From Flavobacteriales bacterium CG_4_10_14_0_2_um_filter_35_18 (GTDB lineage Bacteria; Bacteroidota; Bacteroidia; Flavobacteriales; Flavobacteriaceae): a stretch of 40,963 nt of DNA. Positions 14,100 to 23,882 of this stretch are shown one piece after another; position 1 is the stretch's first letter, and every line of letters begins with the position of its first letter. A model generated the notes under the pieces. The model saw only the letters and a program-made list of their open reading frames with translations. It was not told the origin of the DNA and searched no databases. Location of the stretch: assembly GCA_002793215.1 (NCBI GenBank), contig PFPU01000192.1, forward strand, positions 1 to 40,963. Reading direction: 5' to 3'. Position numbers and translations under genes: made by a program.

Positions 14100-15530
14100 T
14101 TAATTAAAAATTAAATTACTGATACTTTGAATGTAATCGTATAAAGGACTGTATAAACCTAAAATCAAGATGCCTGCTGAGGCTGTTGCCAAACCAATTT
14201 TCATAAAAACGTCATTATTAAAATGAGGAATTGGGTTTTCTGATTGTCTTAAAAACATCGCCCGAATCACTTTTAAATAATAATATAGGGCAATGGTAGC
14301 ATTGACAACGGCTAGAAACACTAAAATATAATAAGCCTTTCCGGCGGCCGCGGTAAACAAAAAGAATTTGCCAAAAAATCCGGCAACTGGTGGAATCCCT
14401 GCCAACGAAAATAAACCGAGCATCATGACCATACTCAACATCGGATTGGTGCGATATAATCCGTTATAATCATCCATATTTTCTTTGCCTGTTTTTTGTG
14501 AAATAGCTTGCACCACACCAAAAGCACCAAGGTTAGAAAACATATATACCAACACAAAATATACTACCGAAGTTACGCCTAGTGCGCTCATATTAATAAT
14601 TCCTAACAACATAAATCCTGCTTGCGCTACGGATGAAAATGCTAAGAAGCGTTTCATATTTTGTTGTCTTAGTGCAAATAAATTACCTATAAACATGGTT
14701 GCGATAGCAATGATATAAAGCATCGGTTCCCAAATGGAAGTAAAAGCCTTAAACACATTAAACAAGATAAACATCATAATAAAAACCGCTGCCCCTTTAG
14801 AAATTACCGATAAGTAAGAAGCTACGTTAATTGGCGCACCTTCATAAACATCGGCGGTCCAAAAATGGAATGGAACGAGTGATATTTTAAAGCTCAATCC
14901 GGCAAAAAAGAATACCAAACCTAAAATGGTGAGGTTTGATAGTTGCAATAAATTTGCCAAGTCATCAAAATAGAGTGCACCAGCACTTCCGTATAAAAAC
15001 GAGATGCCAAATAAGGCTAAGCCACTGGCTAAAGTAGCCGATAAAATCAATTTAATTCCAGCTTCGGCTGATTGGCGTTTATACGCGTTATAAGCCGCTA
15101 AAGCTGCCACTGGAAGCGTTGAAAGTTCTAAGGCTACATAAAACATTAAAAAATCGCCCGAAGAAATCAAAAAATTTAATCCGATAAGAGATGAAAATAG
15201 CAACATAAAAAATTCAGCCGACTTTTTTTGCTGAATTAAATCTTGTTTAAGCCATCCTGCCGACTGCATTAAAATGATTAAAACACCAACATTTAATCCA
15301 TTTTTTAACAAGTGAATCAGGCTGTTAGTATGAAACATGCCTCCAAATAAATCGCCGTTGGGTTGGTTAAAAAATCCGATTAGCGTTACGGCGGCAAAAG
15401 TGATTATGGTAAAATTAATCAGTTTAACTTTGCCTTGTTGCGTAGTGAAAATTTCGCCTATAAGTATTGCAAGCAACATAGCTACTAAAAGTAGTTCGTT
15501 TTGCATTTTTAAGATGGTTTCTAAATTCAT
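14100..15530 (-). CDS. nuoN: NADH-quinone oxidoreductase subunit N, 476 aa
   Basis: Antiporter-like membrane subunit of complex I, with about 14 hydrophobic helices. Recognisable parts are FFAGLSFKISLVPFHFWTAD (the conserved lysine and histidine helix), YEGAPINVASYLSVISKG, and FSLAGIPPVAGFFGKFFLF. An upstream open extension to 15614 overlaps nuoM and is not membrane-like; the start chosen is ATG 15530 (MNLETILKMQNE), 10 bp after the nuoM stop. Together with NuoL and NuoM it forms the proton-pumping arm. Confidence 0.95.
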   Translation of the reverse strand: MNLETILKMQNELLLVAMLLAILIGEIFTTQQGKVKLINFTIITFAAVTLIGFFNQPNGDLFGGMFHTNSLIHLLKNGLNVGVLIILMQSAGWLKQDLIQQKKSAEFFMLLFSSLIGLNFLISSGDFLMFYVALELSTLPVAALAAYNAYKRQSAEAGIKLILSATLASGLALFGISFLYGSAGALYFDDLANLLQLSNLTILGLVFFFAGLSFKISLVPFHFWTADVYEGAPINVASYLSVISKGAAVFIMMFILFNVFKAFTSIWEPMLYIIAIATMFIGNLFALRQQNMKRFLAFSSVAQAGFMLLGIINMSALGVTSVVYFVLVYMFSNLGAFGVVQAISQKTGKENMDDYNGLYRTNPMLSMVMMLGLFSLAGIPPVAGFFGKFFLFTAAAGKAYYILVFLAVVNATIALYYYLKVIRAMFLRQSENPIPHFNNDVFMKIGLATASAGILILGLYSPLYDYIQSISNLIFN

Positions 15531-15540
15531 TTCTAAATAA

Positions 15541-17028
15541 TTATAACATGCGTTCAATAAAAGGTTTGATGCTTTCGGTAATAATATCCGAAATCCAAAG
15601 GGGCATTGTGCCAATAATAATAATCGGAATTAGCAACAAAAAGACCCCTGTTTTTTCATACCACGTTGCTTGTGGCAACAAATTGTAGGCTTCTTTTTTA
15701 ACCGGACCCATCAACATCATTCCCACTACTCTTAAAATATAAACAGCGGTAATAACAATTACGGTTGCCCCGATAATTGTTGCGACCCGGTGAAACAAAT
15801 CAACATGTTGAAAAGCGCCGACAAAAATGGTCATTTCGGCAACAAATCCACTAAAGCCGGGCAAACCTAAAGAAGCCAAACCCGCAATGACATAAATGAC
15901 CGAGATAAACGGAATCACTTTTAATAAGCCTCCTAACTCGCGAACATCGCGGGTGTGGGTGCGTTCATAAATCATCCCAATAAGGGCAAAAAATAGTGCT
16001 GTCATAAACCCGTGTGATAAGGATTGGATAATTGCACCATTCCACGTGGTTTTATTCAACATGAGCAAGGCAAATAGCACCAAACCCAAATGGCTTACCG
16101 ATGAATAAGCATTGATATATTTTAAATCGGTTTGTTTAATAGCGGCTAAAGCCCCATAAACAACGCCAATAACTGACAAAATAATAAAAAACCAAGACCA
16201 TTCTTTTGCGCCAATTGGCAACAAAAACATCGCTACTCTAAACACGCCATAACCACCTAATTTCATAAGCACACCAGCGTGTAACATAGACACGGCGGTT
16301 GGTGCAGAAGCATGACCCGAAGGTGACCAGGTGTGAAAAGGAAATAAAGCGCCAATAACGGCAAAGCCAATAAAAACCACCGGAAACAAATAATGTTGCA
16401 CTTCGGCGGGAATGTTGACTTTAGAAATTTCGAGGATGTTAAACGTTAAAGCGCCATCGGGACTTGAGTAAAAATAGAGACCTAAAATTCCGACCAACAG
16501 CAAAGCCGATGCACCCATTAACATAATAGTCAACTTCATAGCCGAGTTTTCTTTTGGTCCCGAACCCCAAATACCAATTAATAAGTACATCGGTATAACG
16601 GCAACTTCAAAAAATAAGAACATCAAAAACAAGTCTAATGAAATAAAAAATCCGTAAACACCCGTTGCTAAAACAATGAGTGATATAAAAAATTCTTTTG
16701 GTAAATCATTAATCTTCCAAGAAATAAAAACGCCGGCCAAAACCACAATCGATGCCAAAATAATCATAAAAACGGTGATGCCATCTGCACCAATATCGTA
16801 GCGAATGTTTAAACTTTTAAACCAAACAAAACTTTTAGTAAATACCATAATAGCGCTATTTCCGCTGGCGCGTTCGGCTAAATAGGCAAACATTAAATTA
16901 ATGGCCATGCCAAGCTGCACCAAGCTTCCAATAAGTGAAATGATGCGTGATTGGTTTAAATTCTTTGCAAATAACAGCACCGCTACGGTAATAATTGGTG
17001 CTACTATAAAAAGTGATAAGATATCCAT
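15541..17028 (-). CDS. nuoM: NADH-quinone oxidoreductase subunit M, 495 aa
   Basis: Second antiporter-like subunit. Diagnostic segments: FLFFEVAVIPMYLLIGIWGS (conserved glutamate helix), FPFHTWSPSGHASAPTAVSM, LHAGVLMKLGGYGVFRVAMF and SSVSHLGLVLFALL. Length and helix count are normal. It sits 12 bp after nuoL and 10 bp before nuoN, consistent with one polycistronic message. Couples quinone reduction to proton translocation across the cytoplasmic membrane. Confidence 0.96.
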   Translation of the reverse strand: MDILSLFIVAPIITVAVLLFAKNLNQSRIISLIGSLVQLGMAINLMFAYLAERASGNSAIMVFTKSFVWFKSLNIRYDIGADGITVFMIILASIVVLAGVFISWKINDLPKEFFISLIVLATGVYGFFISLDLFLMFLFFEVAVIPMYLLIGIWGSGPKENSAMKLTIMLMGASALLLVGILGLYFYSSPDGALTFNILEISKVNIPAEVQHYLFPVVFIGFAVIGALFPFHTWSPSGHASAPTAVSMLHAGVLMKLGGYGVFRVAMFLLPIGAKEWSWFFIILSVIGVVYGALAAIKQTDLKYINAYSSVSHLGLVLFALLMLNKTTWNGAIIQSLSHGFMTALFFALIGMIYERTHTRDVRELGGLLKVIPFISVIYVIAGLASLGLPGFSGFVAEMTIFVGAFQHVDLFHRVATIIGATVIVITAVYILRVVGMMLMGPVKKEAYNLLPQATWYEKTGVFLLLIPIIIIGTMPLWISDIITESIKPFIERML

Positions 17029-17040
17029 TGATTGCGCTAT

Positions 17041-18957
17041 TTAATTTTTAGATAAAAAATATAATGTTAAGGCTATGGCTCCTAAAATAAACCAAGTTGC
17101 ATAGTCCTGAAATTTTCCGGATTGTAATTTTTTAATCTTCTCGGATGTATTAAGAGTGGCATTTCCGATGCCAATCATACCATCATCAACCACCTTTTTA
17201 TCGAACCAAGCAAAAGAGGCTGAAACCCCATTAAAGATTATTTTTTTTGTAACGAAAAGGTACAACTCGTCAAAATAGAATTTATGAAAAGCCCAAGTAT
17301 AAAATGCACCGAAGGCTTTGCTAACCCTTTCGGGGATATTGTTTTCGCTTTTATAGAAAATCCATGCTACGACAATGCCAACCACACCAACCGAAGCCGA
17401 AACCGTTGAAACTAAAATGTTAAAATGTGCTTCAAAAGGCATGCGATCGGCAGCAATAAATTCGCTAAATGGAATAAATCCGGCAACGATGCTCATCAGG
17501 GCTAAAAACATAAGCGGAATGGTCATCACCCACGGCGATTCGTGAGGTGTGTGCGCATAAGAATTTTCTTTTCCCCAAAAAATACCAAAATAGATTCGGA
17601 ACATATAAAAAGCGGTAACCCCAGCAACGGCCCATTCTATTGCAAACAAAAGTGGAGATTTTTCTAATGCGGCCACCAATATTTCGTCTTTGCTAAAAAA
17701 TCCGGCAAAGGGTGGAATTCCAGAAATGGCAAGGGCTGCAATTAAAAAGGTGATGTTTGAAATAGGCATATACTTGCGCAAGCCGCCCATATCCTTCATC
17801 ATATTGCTGTGAACAGCGTGAATAACAGAACCAGCTCCTAAAAATAATAAGGCTTTAAACATGGCGTGGGTAAACAAATGGAACATGGCTGCCATATAGC
17901 CCAAACCTTCATGGCCACTAAATCCAGAAACGCCTAAAGCTAACATCATATAACCAATTTGCGACATGGTAGAAAATGCCAAAACACGTTTAATATCATT
18001 TTGTGTGCAGGCAATAACACCGGCGAAAAGTGAGGTAAATGCACCTACATAAGCTACAATTTGCAATACAAAGCCTCCATCAATAAAATAATAAAGCGGA
18101 AACATCCGTGCTACCAAATAAACGCCGGCAACCACCATGGTAGCCGCGTGAATTAAGGCAGAAACGGGCGTTGGACCTTCCATAGCATCGGGTAGCCAAA
18201 TATGTAATGGAAACATGGCCGATTTACCCGCACCACCCATAAACATTAAAATTAATGCCCATGCAATGACCGATAATCCCATAAAACTTGAGCCTACACC
18301 ATTGAGAATTAATGAGCCTTGCGGATTATTTAATTCCTGAAAATCGAAGGTGCCGGCATAAAATGACAGGATTAAAATACCTATTAAAAAGCCAATATCT
18401 GCAAAACGTGTTACAATAAACGCTTTTTTGGCTGCGGCAACTGCCGATGGTTTATCATAATAATAACCGATTAATAAAAACGATGAAACGCCTACCAATT
18501 CCCAAAAAATATACATTTGAAAAATGTTGGTGGCTACCACCAAACTGTACATTGAAAAGGTAAAAAGCGATAAAAATGCATAATAGCGGTTAAATCCAAT
18601 TTCACCTTTCATATAGCCTAAACTATAAATATGAACCATCAAAGAAATGCTTGAAACTACTACTAACATCATAATAGAAATAGGGTCTAACAAAACACCC
18701 ATATCAATATGAAGCACTTCCGAAAAGTGAATCCAAGTGGTTTTTGTGCCAATGATGGTTTGGTAAACTTCATTGACTTTACCTACTTCAAAAAAGTATT
18801 TATAAGCCGTATAAAGTGATAATAAGGTGGTGGTTGATAAACCTAAAACGCCAATAGCACCGGCAACTTTTGGATTTAAATAATTGCTAAAAATCCCTAC
18901 TACTAAAAAAACAAAAAGCGGAATTAATGGGATGAGAACGGTATAACTAAAGTCCAT
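17041..18957 (-). CDS. nuoL: NADH-quinone oxidoreductase subunit L, 638 aa
   Basis: Distal antiporter-like subunit with the long C-terminal lateral helix. Seen: MYIFWELVGVSSFLLIGYYY, FPLHIWLPDAMEGPTPVSAL, IHAATMVVAGVYLVARMFPL, FSTMSQIGYMMLALGVSGFS and ISGIPPFAGFFSKDEILVAA, all in the family order. The C-terminus (EKIKKLQSGKFQDYATWFIL) carries the final anchoring helix. Size is normal for a Bacteroidetes NuoL. The nuoK stop is 3 bp upstream of its start. Confidence 0.96.
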   Translation of the reverse strand: MDFSYTVLIPLIPLFVFLVVGIFSNYLNPKVAGAIGVLGLSTTTLLSLYTAYKYFFEVGKVNEVYQTIIGTKTTWIHFSEVLHIDMGVLLDPISIMMLVVVSSISLMVHIYSLGYMKGEIGFNRYYAFLSLFTFSMYSLVVATNIFQMYIFWELVGVSSFLLIGYYYDKPSAVAAAKKAFIVTRFADIGFLIGILILSFYAGTFDFQELNNPQGSLILNGVGSSFMGLSVIAWALILMFMGGAGKSAMFPLHIWLPDAMEGPTPVSALIHAATMVVAGVYLVARMFPLYYFIDGGFVLQIVAYVGAFTSLFAGVIACTQNDIKRVLAFSTMSQIGYMMLALGVSGFSGHEGLGYMAAMFHLFTHAMFKALLFLGAGSVIHAVHSNMMKDMGGLRKYMPISNITFLIAALAISGIPPFAGFFSKDEILVAALEKSPLLFAIEWAVAGVTAFYMFRIYFGIFWGKENSYAHTPHESPWVMTIPLMFLALMSIVAGFIPFSEFIAADRMPFEAHFNILVSTVSASVGVVGIVVAWIFYKSENNIPERVSKAFGAFYTWAFHKFYFDELYLFVTKKIIFNGVSASFAWFDKKVVDDGMIGIGNATLNTSEKIKKLQSGKFQDYATWFILGAIALTLYFLSKN

Positions 18958-18960
18958 ATT

Positions 18961-19278
18961 TTAATATTTTAGGGTTTCTGTATCTTTTACAGCTACAGAA
19001 GCGATCATTCTATAAAAACTAACAATGATTGAAACAGCCAAAGCCGATTCGGCTGCCGCAATAGCGATGATGAATATTGAGAAAAACACACCTTCTAACC
19101 TATTTGGATACAAATAAGTGTTAAAAATGACAAAATTTATAACCGATGCGTTTAAAATTAATTCGATTGAAATTAAAATGGCAATCAAATTTTTGCGTGT
19201 GATAAAACCATAAACACCAATAAAAAATAAGATGCTTGTAAGGGTTAAAATGTGGTAGATGCTAATGCCCGAAATCAT
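18961..19278 (-). CDS. nuoK: NADH-quinone oxidoreductase subunit K, 105 aa
   Basis: Three-helix Mrp-type subunit: a first helix LTLTSILFFIGVYGFIT, then RKNLIAILISIELILNASVI with the conserved glutamate, and IFIIAIAAAESALAVSIIVS with the second glutamate. These two acidic residues lie in the proton path in other complexes. The start overlaps the nuoJ stop by 4 bp (ATGA), which implies coupled translation. Confidence 0.95.
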   Translation of the reverse strand: MISGISIYHILTLTSILFFIGVYGFITRKNLIAILISIELILNASVINFVIFNTYLYPNRLEGVFFSIFIIAIAAAESALAVSIIVSFYRMIASVAVKDTETLKY

Positions 19279-19811
19279 AATTTTTGTTGATTTTGTTTGT
19301 GTTCTTGTTCTATTAAATGTTGCCCTTTGGCGATAACAATCGCGCCAATTAAAATGGCGAGCAGCAAAATACTGATGACCTCAAAAGGCAATACATAACC
19401 ACCACGTTCAAAGCTCAAAAGTTTTAAACCAATATCCGAAACTTCAATGGCTTGATGGTTTTCGATGCTGTTAAATTGATAGGAATAAATAGCGTATAAG
19501 GTAACTGCCATTCCGCCAATACTCAAAGCGCCTGCAATTAATTTACTCTTTAAAGAAGCAATTTCTAATTGAGCGTCGATATTGTGCGTTAACATCACCG
19601 AAAAGATGATTAACACAATTACCCCGCCGGCGTAAATTGCCAATTGTAAAGCAGCTAAAAAATTGTAATTAACCAAAAAATAAATTCCCGCAACCGAAGC
19701 CAATACAAACAGCAAATAAATAACTGCATGCAATATTTTTCTACTGTTAACGGCTGCTACGGCAAAAATAACAATGATGGCTGCTAAAATGTAAAATATA
19801 ATTTGTTCCAT
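19275..19811 (-). CDS. nuoJ: NADH-quinone oxidoreductase subunit J, 178 aa
   Basis: Five-helix membrane subunit: YILAAIIVIFAVAAVNSRKI, HAVIYLLFVLASVAGIYFLV, LAALQLAIYAGGVIVLIIFS (the conserved pi-bulge helix with YAGGV), and VISILLLAILIGAIVIAKG near the C-terminus. A hydrophilic tail (HLIEQEHKQNQQKL) ends the protein. It overlaps nuoK by 4 bp and lies 3 bp after nuoI. Confidence 0.95.
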   Translation of the reverse strand: MEQIIFYILAAIIVIFAVAAVNSRKILHAVIYLLFVLASVAGIYFLVNYNFLAALQLAIYAGGVIVLIIFSVMLTHNIDAQLEIASLKSKLIAGALSIGGMAVTLYAIYSYQFNSIENHQAIEVSDIGLKLLSFERGGYVLPFEVISILLLAILIGAIVIAKGQHLIEQEHKQNQQKL

Positions 19812-19814
19812 AAT

Positions 19815-20291
19815 TTAGTCTTCTATTCCTTTTTTAACTTTTGAACCCGGTTTATTTAAAATTTTTGTTAATTCCGACCTATTAAAGGTGGCGTGTTTAA
19901 ATTCTTGACTCCACACAATGGCATTGGTTGGACAGGCTTCAATACACAAACCACACATGGTGCACATGCTTAAATGATAAATGTGTTTGTCAATCATTTT
20001 TTTCTTTTTACCCGTTTCGGGGTCCACTTGACGATCCCAAATAATTTCAATAGAACCATTAGGGCAGGCCAATTCACAACTCTGACAACCCGTGCAACGG
20101 TGTTCATTGTTTTCATCGTGTGGCATTACCACTTCACCTCTAAAACGGTCGAACATTTTTAAAGTGTCCTTATTATCGGGATATTGTTGTGTGATAATTT
20201 CCTTACGGGCGTGAAAAAAATACTTACCTGTTACACCCATCCCTTGAAAAAGGGTTTTGATGCCTTTATATATGTCTGAAAAATAACTCAT
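19815..20291 (-). CDS. nuoI: NADH-quinone oxidoreductase subunit I, 2x[4Fe-4S], 158 aa
   Basis: Two ferredoxin-type clusters are bound by C66-x2-C69-x2-C72-x3-C76 (RCTGCQSCELACPNG) and C110-x2-C113-x2-C116-x3-C120 (MCTMCGLCIEACPTNA). NuoI carries clusters N6a and N6b and passes electrons toward NuoB. In a complex without NuoEFG this subunit and its surface become the probable entry point for electrons from a soluble donor such as ferredoxin. The ligand set is complete and the length is typical. Confidence 0.96.
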   Translation of the reverse strand: MSYFSDIYKGIKTLFQGMGVTGKYFFHARKEIITQQYPDNKDTLKMFDRFRGEVVMPHDENNEHRCTGCQSCELACPNGSIEIIWDRQVDPETGKKKKMIDKHIYHLSMCTMCGLCIEACPTNAIVWSQEFKHATFNRSELTKILNKPGSKVKKGIED

Positions 20292-20301
20292 AATCTTTTA
20301 C

Positions 20302-21327
20302 TTAAAATTTTATTTCCAAATTTAACCAGATAATCACCGCCATCAACACAATGTTAAACAAATTAATAGGTAATAAATACTTCCATTCAAGTGTTAATAA
20401 TTGATCGACTCTTAGTCTTGGAAAAGTCCATCTAAACCACATCATTAAAAAAATTACCAAAAATGTTTTGCCTAAAAACCAAAAAACGCCTAACCAAGGT
20501 ATGGAATCTGTGATGCCAAAAGGGGATAACCATCCGCCAAAGAAAACCACTACGGCAATGGCTGATATAATGAACATATTGATAAATTCTGCCAAAAAGA
20601 AATACGCGAATTTCATGCCTGAATATTCCGTGTGAAACCCAGCGCCAAGTTCTGATTCGGCTTCAACCAAATCAAATGGGGCGCGGTTGGTTTCGGCGGT
20701 TCCGGCAATCATAAAAATCATAAAGGCAATAATTGCAGGGATATGACCTTGAACAATGAGCCAGCCATCTTTTTGCACTTCAATAATTTGTGATAACTGT
20801 AAAGAACCCGTGAGCAAAACCATTGTTAATAACGATAAACCCACTGATAATTCATAACTTACGGTTTGCACACCGCTTCGCATAGCACCAATTAAGGCGT
20901 ATTTGTTGTTGCTTGACCAGCCTCCTAACAAAATTCCGATAACGCCAACCGATGAAACAGCCGTTAAAAAGAACAACCCAATATTGATATCGAAAGCTTG
21001 AATTTGTCCCGAAAACGGTAAAACTGCTAAGGCTAATAAGGCGGTGATAATTACAAAGTAGGGTGCTAAATTGTATAAAAATTTATCGGCACGTTCGGTA
21101 CCCGTCAATTCTTTTGAAACCAATTTTAGCGCATCGGCAATGGTTTGCATCAAACCAAAGGGACCTACTCTATTTGGGCCTAATCGCAATTGAAAAAAGG
21201 CGGCGATACGGCGTTCTAACCACACTAAAAGCAAACCGGCAACTGCAAAAAATGTTAAATAACCCAAGGCTATTAAGAGCATTTGCAAAATATTTCCGGT
21301 ATATGTTGTAAATAAATCTGTCATCAT
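20302..21327 (-). CDS. nuoH: NADH-quinone oxidoreductase subunit H, 341 aa
   Basis: Eight-helix membrane subunit that forms the quinone chamber with NuoB and NuoD. Conserved pieces: VWLERRIAAFFQLRLGPNRV, GPFGLMQTIADALKLVSKE, ETNRAPFDLVEAESELGAGF (charged quinone-site loop) and FRWTFPRLRVDQLLTLEWKY. Two adjacent ATG codons (21327, 21324) are possible starts. It follows nuoD directly (33 bp), where nuoE, nuoF and nuoG would be expected in a 14-gene operon; none of those genes is present between them. Confidence 0.96.
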   Translation of the reverse strand: MMTDLFTTYTGNILQMLLIALGYLTFFAVAGLLLVWLERRIAAFFQLRLGPNRVGPFGLMQTIADALKLVSKELTGTERADKFLYNLAPYFVIITALLALAVLPFSGQIQAFDINIGLFFLTAVSSVGVIGILLGGWSSNNKYALIGAMRSGVQTVSYELSVGLSLLTMVLLTGSLQLSQIIEVQKDGWLIVQGHIPAIIAFMIFMIAGTAETNRAPFDLVEAESELGAGFHTEYSGMKFAYFFLAEFINMFIISAIAVVVFFGGWLSPFGITDSIPWLGVFWFLGKTFLVIFLMMWFRWTFPRLRVDQLLTLEWKYLLPINLFNIVLMAVIIWLNLEIKF

Positions 21328-21360
21328 TATTAAAGTATTACAAAAACAATCTTTTCATTT

Positions 21361-22482
21361 TTACCGATCAATATCGGGAACCACCAAATCTAAAGTTGAA
21401 GATACGGCTACCAAATCGCCAATTTTACCACCAACAATCATTTTGTTTAAAGCCGATAAGTTTGAGAATCCCGGAGAGCGGAATTTAAGACGGTAAGGCG
21501 ATTTATCACCTTTGCTAATTACAAAAACACCCAATTCACCTCTAGCGGTTTCTACCTTTTGATAAAATTCGCCTTTAGGCAATTTAATCACTGCTTTTGT
21601 TGCAACTTTATAATCACCTTCGGGAATGTTGTCAATCAAACTTTCAATCATGGCAACCGATTCCCACATTTCTTGAATGCGTACTTCATAGCGTGCTAAG
21701 GTATCACCGGCAGTTCTTAAAACTTCTTTAAAATCCATTTTGGTATAAGCACTGTAGGGATGGTGTTTGCGAACATCGCAAGAATAACCCGAACCACGCG
21801 CAACAGGGCCTGAAGTGCCAAACGAAATGGCGTCTTCACGACTTAAAAAGCCAACTCCTTTTGTGCGTTTTTGAAAAATAACATTGTTAGTTAATAAGGT
21901 ATCATATTCGGGCAACTTGGTTTTAAATTCTGCAATAAAATCTTTTACGCGTTTTACAAAATTTGGATGAATATCGAACATTAAACCACCTGGAATGTTG
22001 TAATTCATGGTCAAACGTGCGCCACAAGTTTCTTCAAAAATATCATTGATTAATTCACGATCTCTAAAGGCATACATAAAGGTTGTAAGTGCGCCAACAT
22101 CCATTCCCATAACGCCCCACCACAAAGCATGTGATGATATTCTGGTCAATTCGGCTAAAATAGTCCGAATGACTTTCACGCGTTCTGGAACTTCTAATTC
22201 TAAAGCATTTTCAACAACCAAACAAACGGCTTCGTTGTTGATATGCGCCGATAAATAATCCATTCTATCGGTCAAATGAACTATTTGCTGGTAACTATCG
22301 CGTTCACACATTTTTTCGATAGAGCGGTGAATGTAGCCTAAATCGGGTTCTACATTTTTAATAATTTCACCATCAATGGTCAATATAAGACGTAAAACAC
22401 CGTGTGTTGCAGGGTGTTGCGGACCCATATTTATAAAATACTCTTCGGTTTTAAAACGATCTTCGATTTTAGTTGTTATCAT
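21361..22482 (-). CDS. nuoD: NADH-quinone oxidoreductase subunit D, 373 aa
   Basis: The 49-kDa-type subunit, related to NiFe hydrogenase large subunits. It starts near the quinone-site loop INMGPQHPATHGVLRL (the conserved His is at HPATHG), and contains ERDSYQQIVHLTDRMDYLSA and the C-terminal FRSPGFSNLSALNKMIVGG. It is separate from nuoC rather than fused. With NuoB it forms the quinone reduction site near cluster N2. It lies 8 bp after nuoC. Confidence 0.96.
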   Translation of the reverse strand: MITTKIEDRFKTEEYFINMGPQHPATHGVLRLILTIDGEIIKNVEPDLGYIHRSIEKMCERDSYQQIVHLTDRMDYLSAHINNEAVCLVVENALELEVPERVKVIRTILAELTRISSHALWWGVMGMDVGALTTFMYAFRDRELINDIFEETCGARLTMNYNIPGGLMFDIHPNFVKRVKDFIAEFKTKLPEYDTLLTNNVIFQKRTKGVGFLSREDAISFGTSGPVARGSGYSCDVRKHHPYSAYTKMDFKEVLRTAGDTLARYEVRIQEMWESVAMIESLIDNIPEGDYKVATKAVIKLPKGEFYQKVETARGELGVFVISKGDKSPYRLKFRSPGFSNLSALNKMIVGGKIGDLVAVSSTLDLVVPDIDR

Positions 22483-22490
22483 ACCAAAAA

Positions 22491-22952
22491 TTATTTAATA
22501 ATCATATTAATAGGGTCGTCATAATCTTTTCTTAACGGATAACCGGTCCAATCTTTTGGCAAAAACAAGCGTTTTAAATTGGGATGATTATTGAATTTTA
22601 TACCAAAAAAATCAAAGACTTCCATTTCGTGAAAGTTTGCAGTTTGCCAAATATCTTGTACGCTGTCGAATACTGGGTTTTCTCTATCAGAGGTCATCAC
22701 TTTTACCACTAAATTATGGCGGTGTGTGGTAGATTCTAAATGATAAACCACACCCAATTCTAACCCCCAATCAACGCCCGTTAAGCAAAACAAATAGTCA
22801 AAAGACAATTCCCTAACCAATTTTAATTTACTCATTAAAAAGTGAAGGTTTTCTTTGGGAACAGTTAAGGTTAAATATTGAGCGGGTTCTTCAGAAAATA
22901 CAATACCAAGATTTAATTCGGTAAGATTTTCTTGTATTTCTTGATTAGACAT
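22491..22952 (-). CDS. nuoC: NADH-quinone oxidoreductase subunit C, 153 aa
   Basis: The 30-kDa-type subunit. The family signature near the C-terminus is present: HEMEVFDFFGIKFNNHPNLK followed by RLFLPKDWTGYPLRKDY. The mid-part FDYLFCLTGVDWGLELGVVY is also typical. It is a hydrophilic structural subunit of the quinone module. It sits 11 bp after nuoB and 8 bp before nuoD. Confidence 0.95.
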   Translation of the reverse strand: MSNQEIQENLTELNLGIVFSEEPAQYLTLTVPKENLHFLMSKLKLVRELSFDYLFCLTGVDWGLELGVVYHLESTTHRHNLVVKVMTSDRENPVFDSVQDIWQTANFHEMEVFDFFGIKFNNHPNLKRLFLPKDWTGYPLRKDYDDPINMIIK

Positions 22953-22963
22953 ATTTTTAATAT

Positions 22964-23524
22964 TTAAAGACCTTCATCAAATCCATCAATGGGATTTTGT
23001 TTGGTCTTCATGTTTTCTTTTCTAATTTTTTCTTGTAGCAAAAACATGCCTTCTAGCAAAGCTTCGGGTCTTGGCGGACAGCCAGGAACATAAACATCGA
23101 CTGGAATGACGTGATCAGCGCCTTTAATTACTGAATAAGAGTTATAATAAAAAGGACCTCCCGAGGTGGCACAAGCACCCATGGCAATCACATATTTTGG
23201 TTCGGCCATTTGATCGTAAAGTTTCCGTAAAACTGGTGCCATTTTATTGACAATTGTTCCGGCAATGATAATTAAATCGGCTTGACGTGGTGAAGGACGT
23301 GCTACTTCAAATCCAAACCTAGACCAGTCGTGGCGTGCAGCGCCTGTTTGCATCATCTCGATGGCACAGCAGCTGGTTCCAAAATATAAGGGCCAAAGTG
23401 AATTTGAGCGGCTCCAATTTATAAGTTTATCTAAAGAGGTGATAACGATATTTCCACCATTACCGCCGGGAATAACTTTTCCCGGAAAGTCCTCACCTAA
23501 TTTTGGTGCTTCTGTTACTCCCAT
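22964..23524 (-). CDS. nuoB: NADH-quinone oxidoreductase subunit B, cluster N2, 186 aa
   Basis: Carries the four ligands of [4Fe-4S] cluster N2: C52-C53 ([14 protein letters not shown]), C118 ([10 protein letters not shown]) and C149 ([13 protein letters not shown]). It also has the [20 protein letters not shown] segment. N2 is the last cluster before quinone, so this subunit is needed whatever the electron donor. The gene overlaps the end of nuoA by 10 bp. Length normal. Confidence 0.97.
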   Translation of the reverse strand: MGVTEAPKLGEDFPGKVIPGGNGGNIVITSLDKLINWSRSNSLWPLYFGTSCCAIEMMQTGAARHDWSRFGFEVARPSPRQADLIIIAGTIVNKMAPVLRKLYDQMAEPKYVIAMGACATSGGPFYYNSYSVIKGADHVIPVDVYVPGCPPRPEALLEGMFLLQEKIRKENMKTKQNPIDGFDEGL

Positions 23525-23865
23525 TTTAATGCTTGTTTTTTCCAGGCGTATAGCAATCCCAAACCTAGAATGATTAGAAATATTAATATTTCGACTAAAG
23601 CAACCGTTCCTACAGTTTTAAAAACAACTGCCCAAGGCACTAAAAATGCGACTTCTACATCAAATATTAAAAATAATATGGCAAATAAATAGTAACCTAC
23701 TTTAAATTGAACCCAAGTTGGTCCGATGGTTTCCATGCCACATTCGTAAGGATCTCTTTTTTGTGGATTATCTGATTTATGCGAAATTAAATTCGATAAA
23801 AAATTTGCTCCAGCTACTAAAACAATTCCCGACAGAATAAAAACAATAATTGCTTCTGTTCCCAT
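23515..23865 (-). CDS. nuoA: NADH-quinone oxidoreductase subunit A, 116 aa
   Basis: Three-helix subunit at the heel of the membrane arm. The conserved loop reads [20 protein letters not shown], followed by [20 protein letters not shown] with the acidic residues of the second helix. It starts 17 bp after the korB stop with no promoter or terminator between them, so nuo and kor are most likely one transcript. Confidence 0.96.
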   Translation of the reverse strand: MGTEAIIVFILSGIVLVAGANFLSNLISHKSDNPQKRDPYECGMETIGPTWVQFKVGYYLFAILFLIFDVEVAFLVPWAVVFKTVGTVALVEILIFLIILGLGLLYAWKKQALKWE

Positions 23866-23882
23866 TTCTACTTAAATTTTTA

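Noticed and set aside
15531-15614. N-terminal extension of NuoN
   Set aside because: It would overlap nuoM by 74 bp, and the sequence is cysteine- and proline-containing, unlike a NuoN first helix.
20292-21360. Possible hidden or split nuoE, nuoF or nuoG near nuoD-nuoH
   Set aside because: The gaps around nuoH are 10 and 33 bp, and no NADH/FMN-binding or [2Fe-2S] motif occurs in any frame of the operon.
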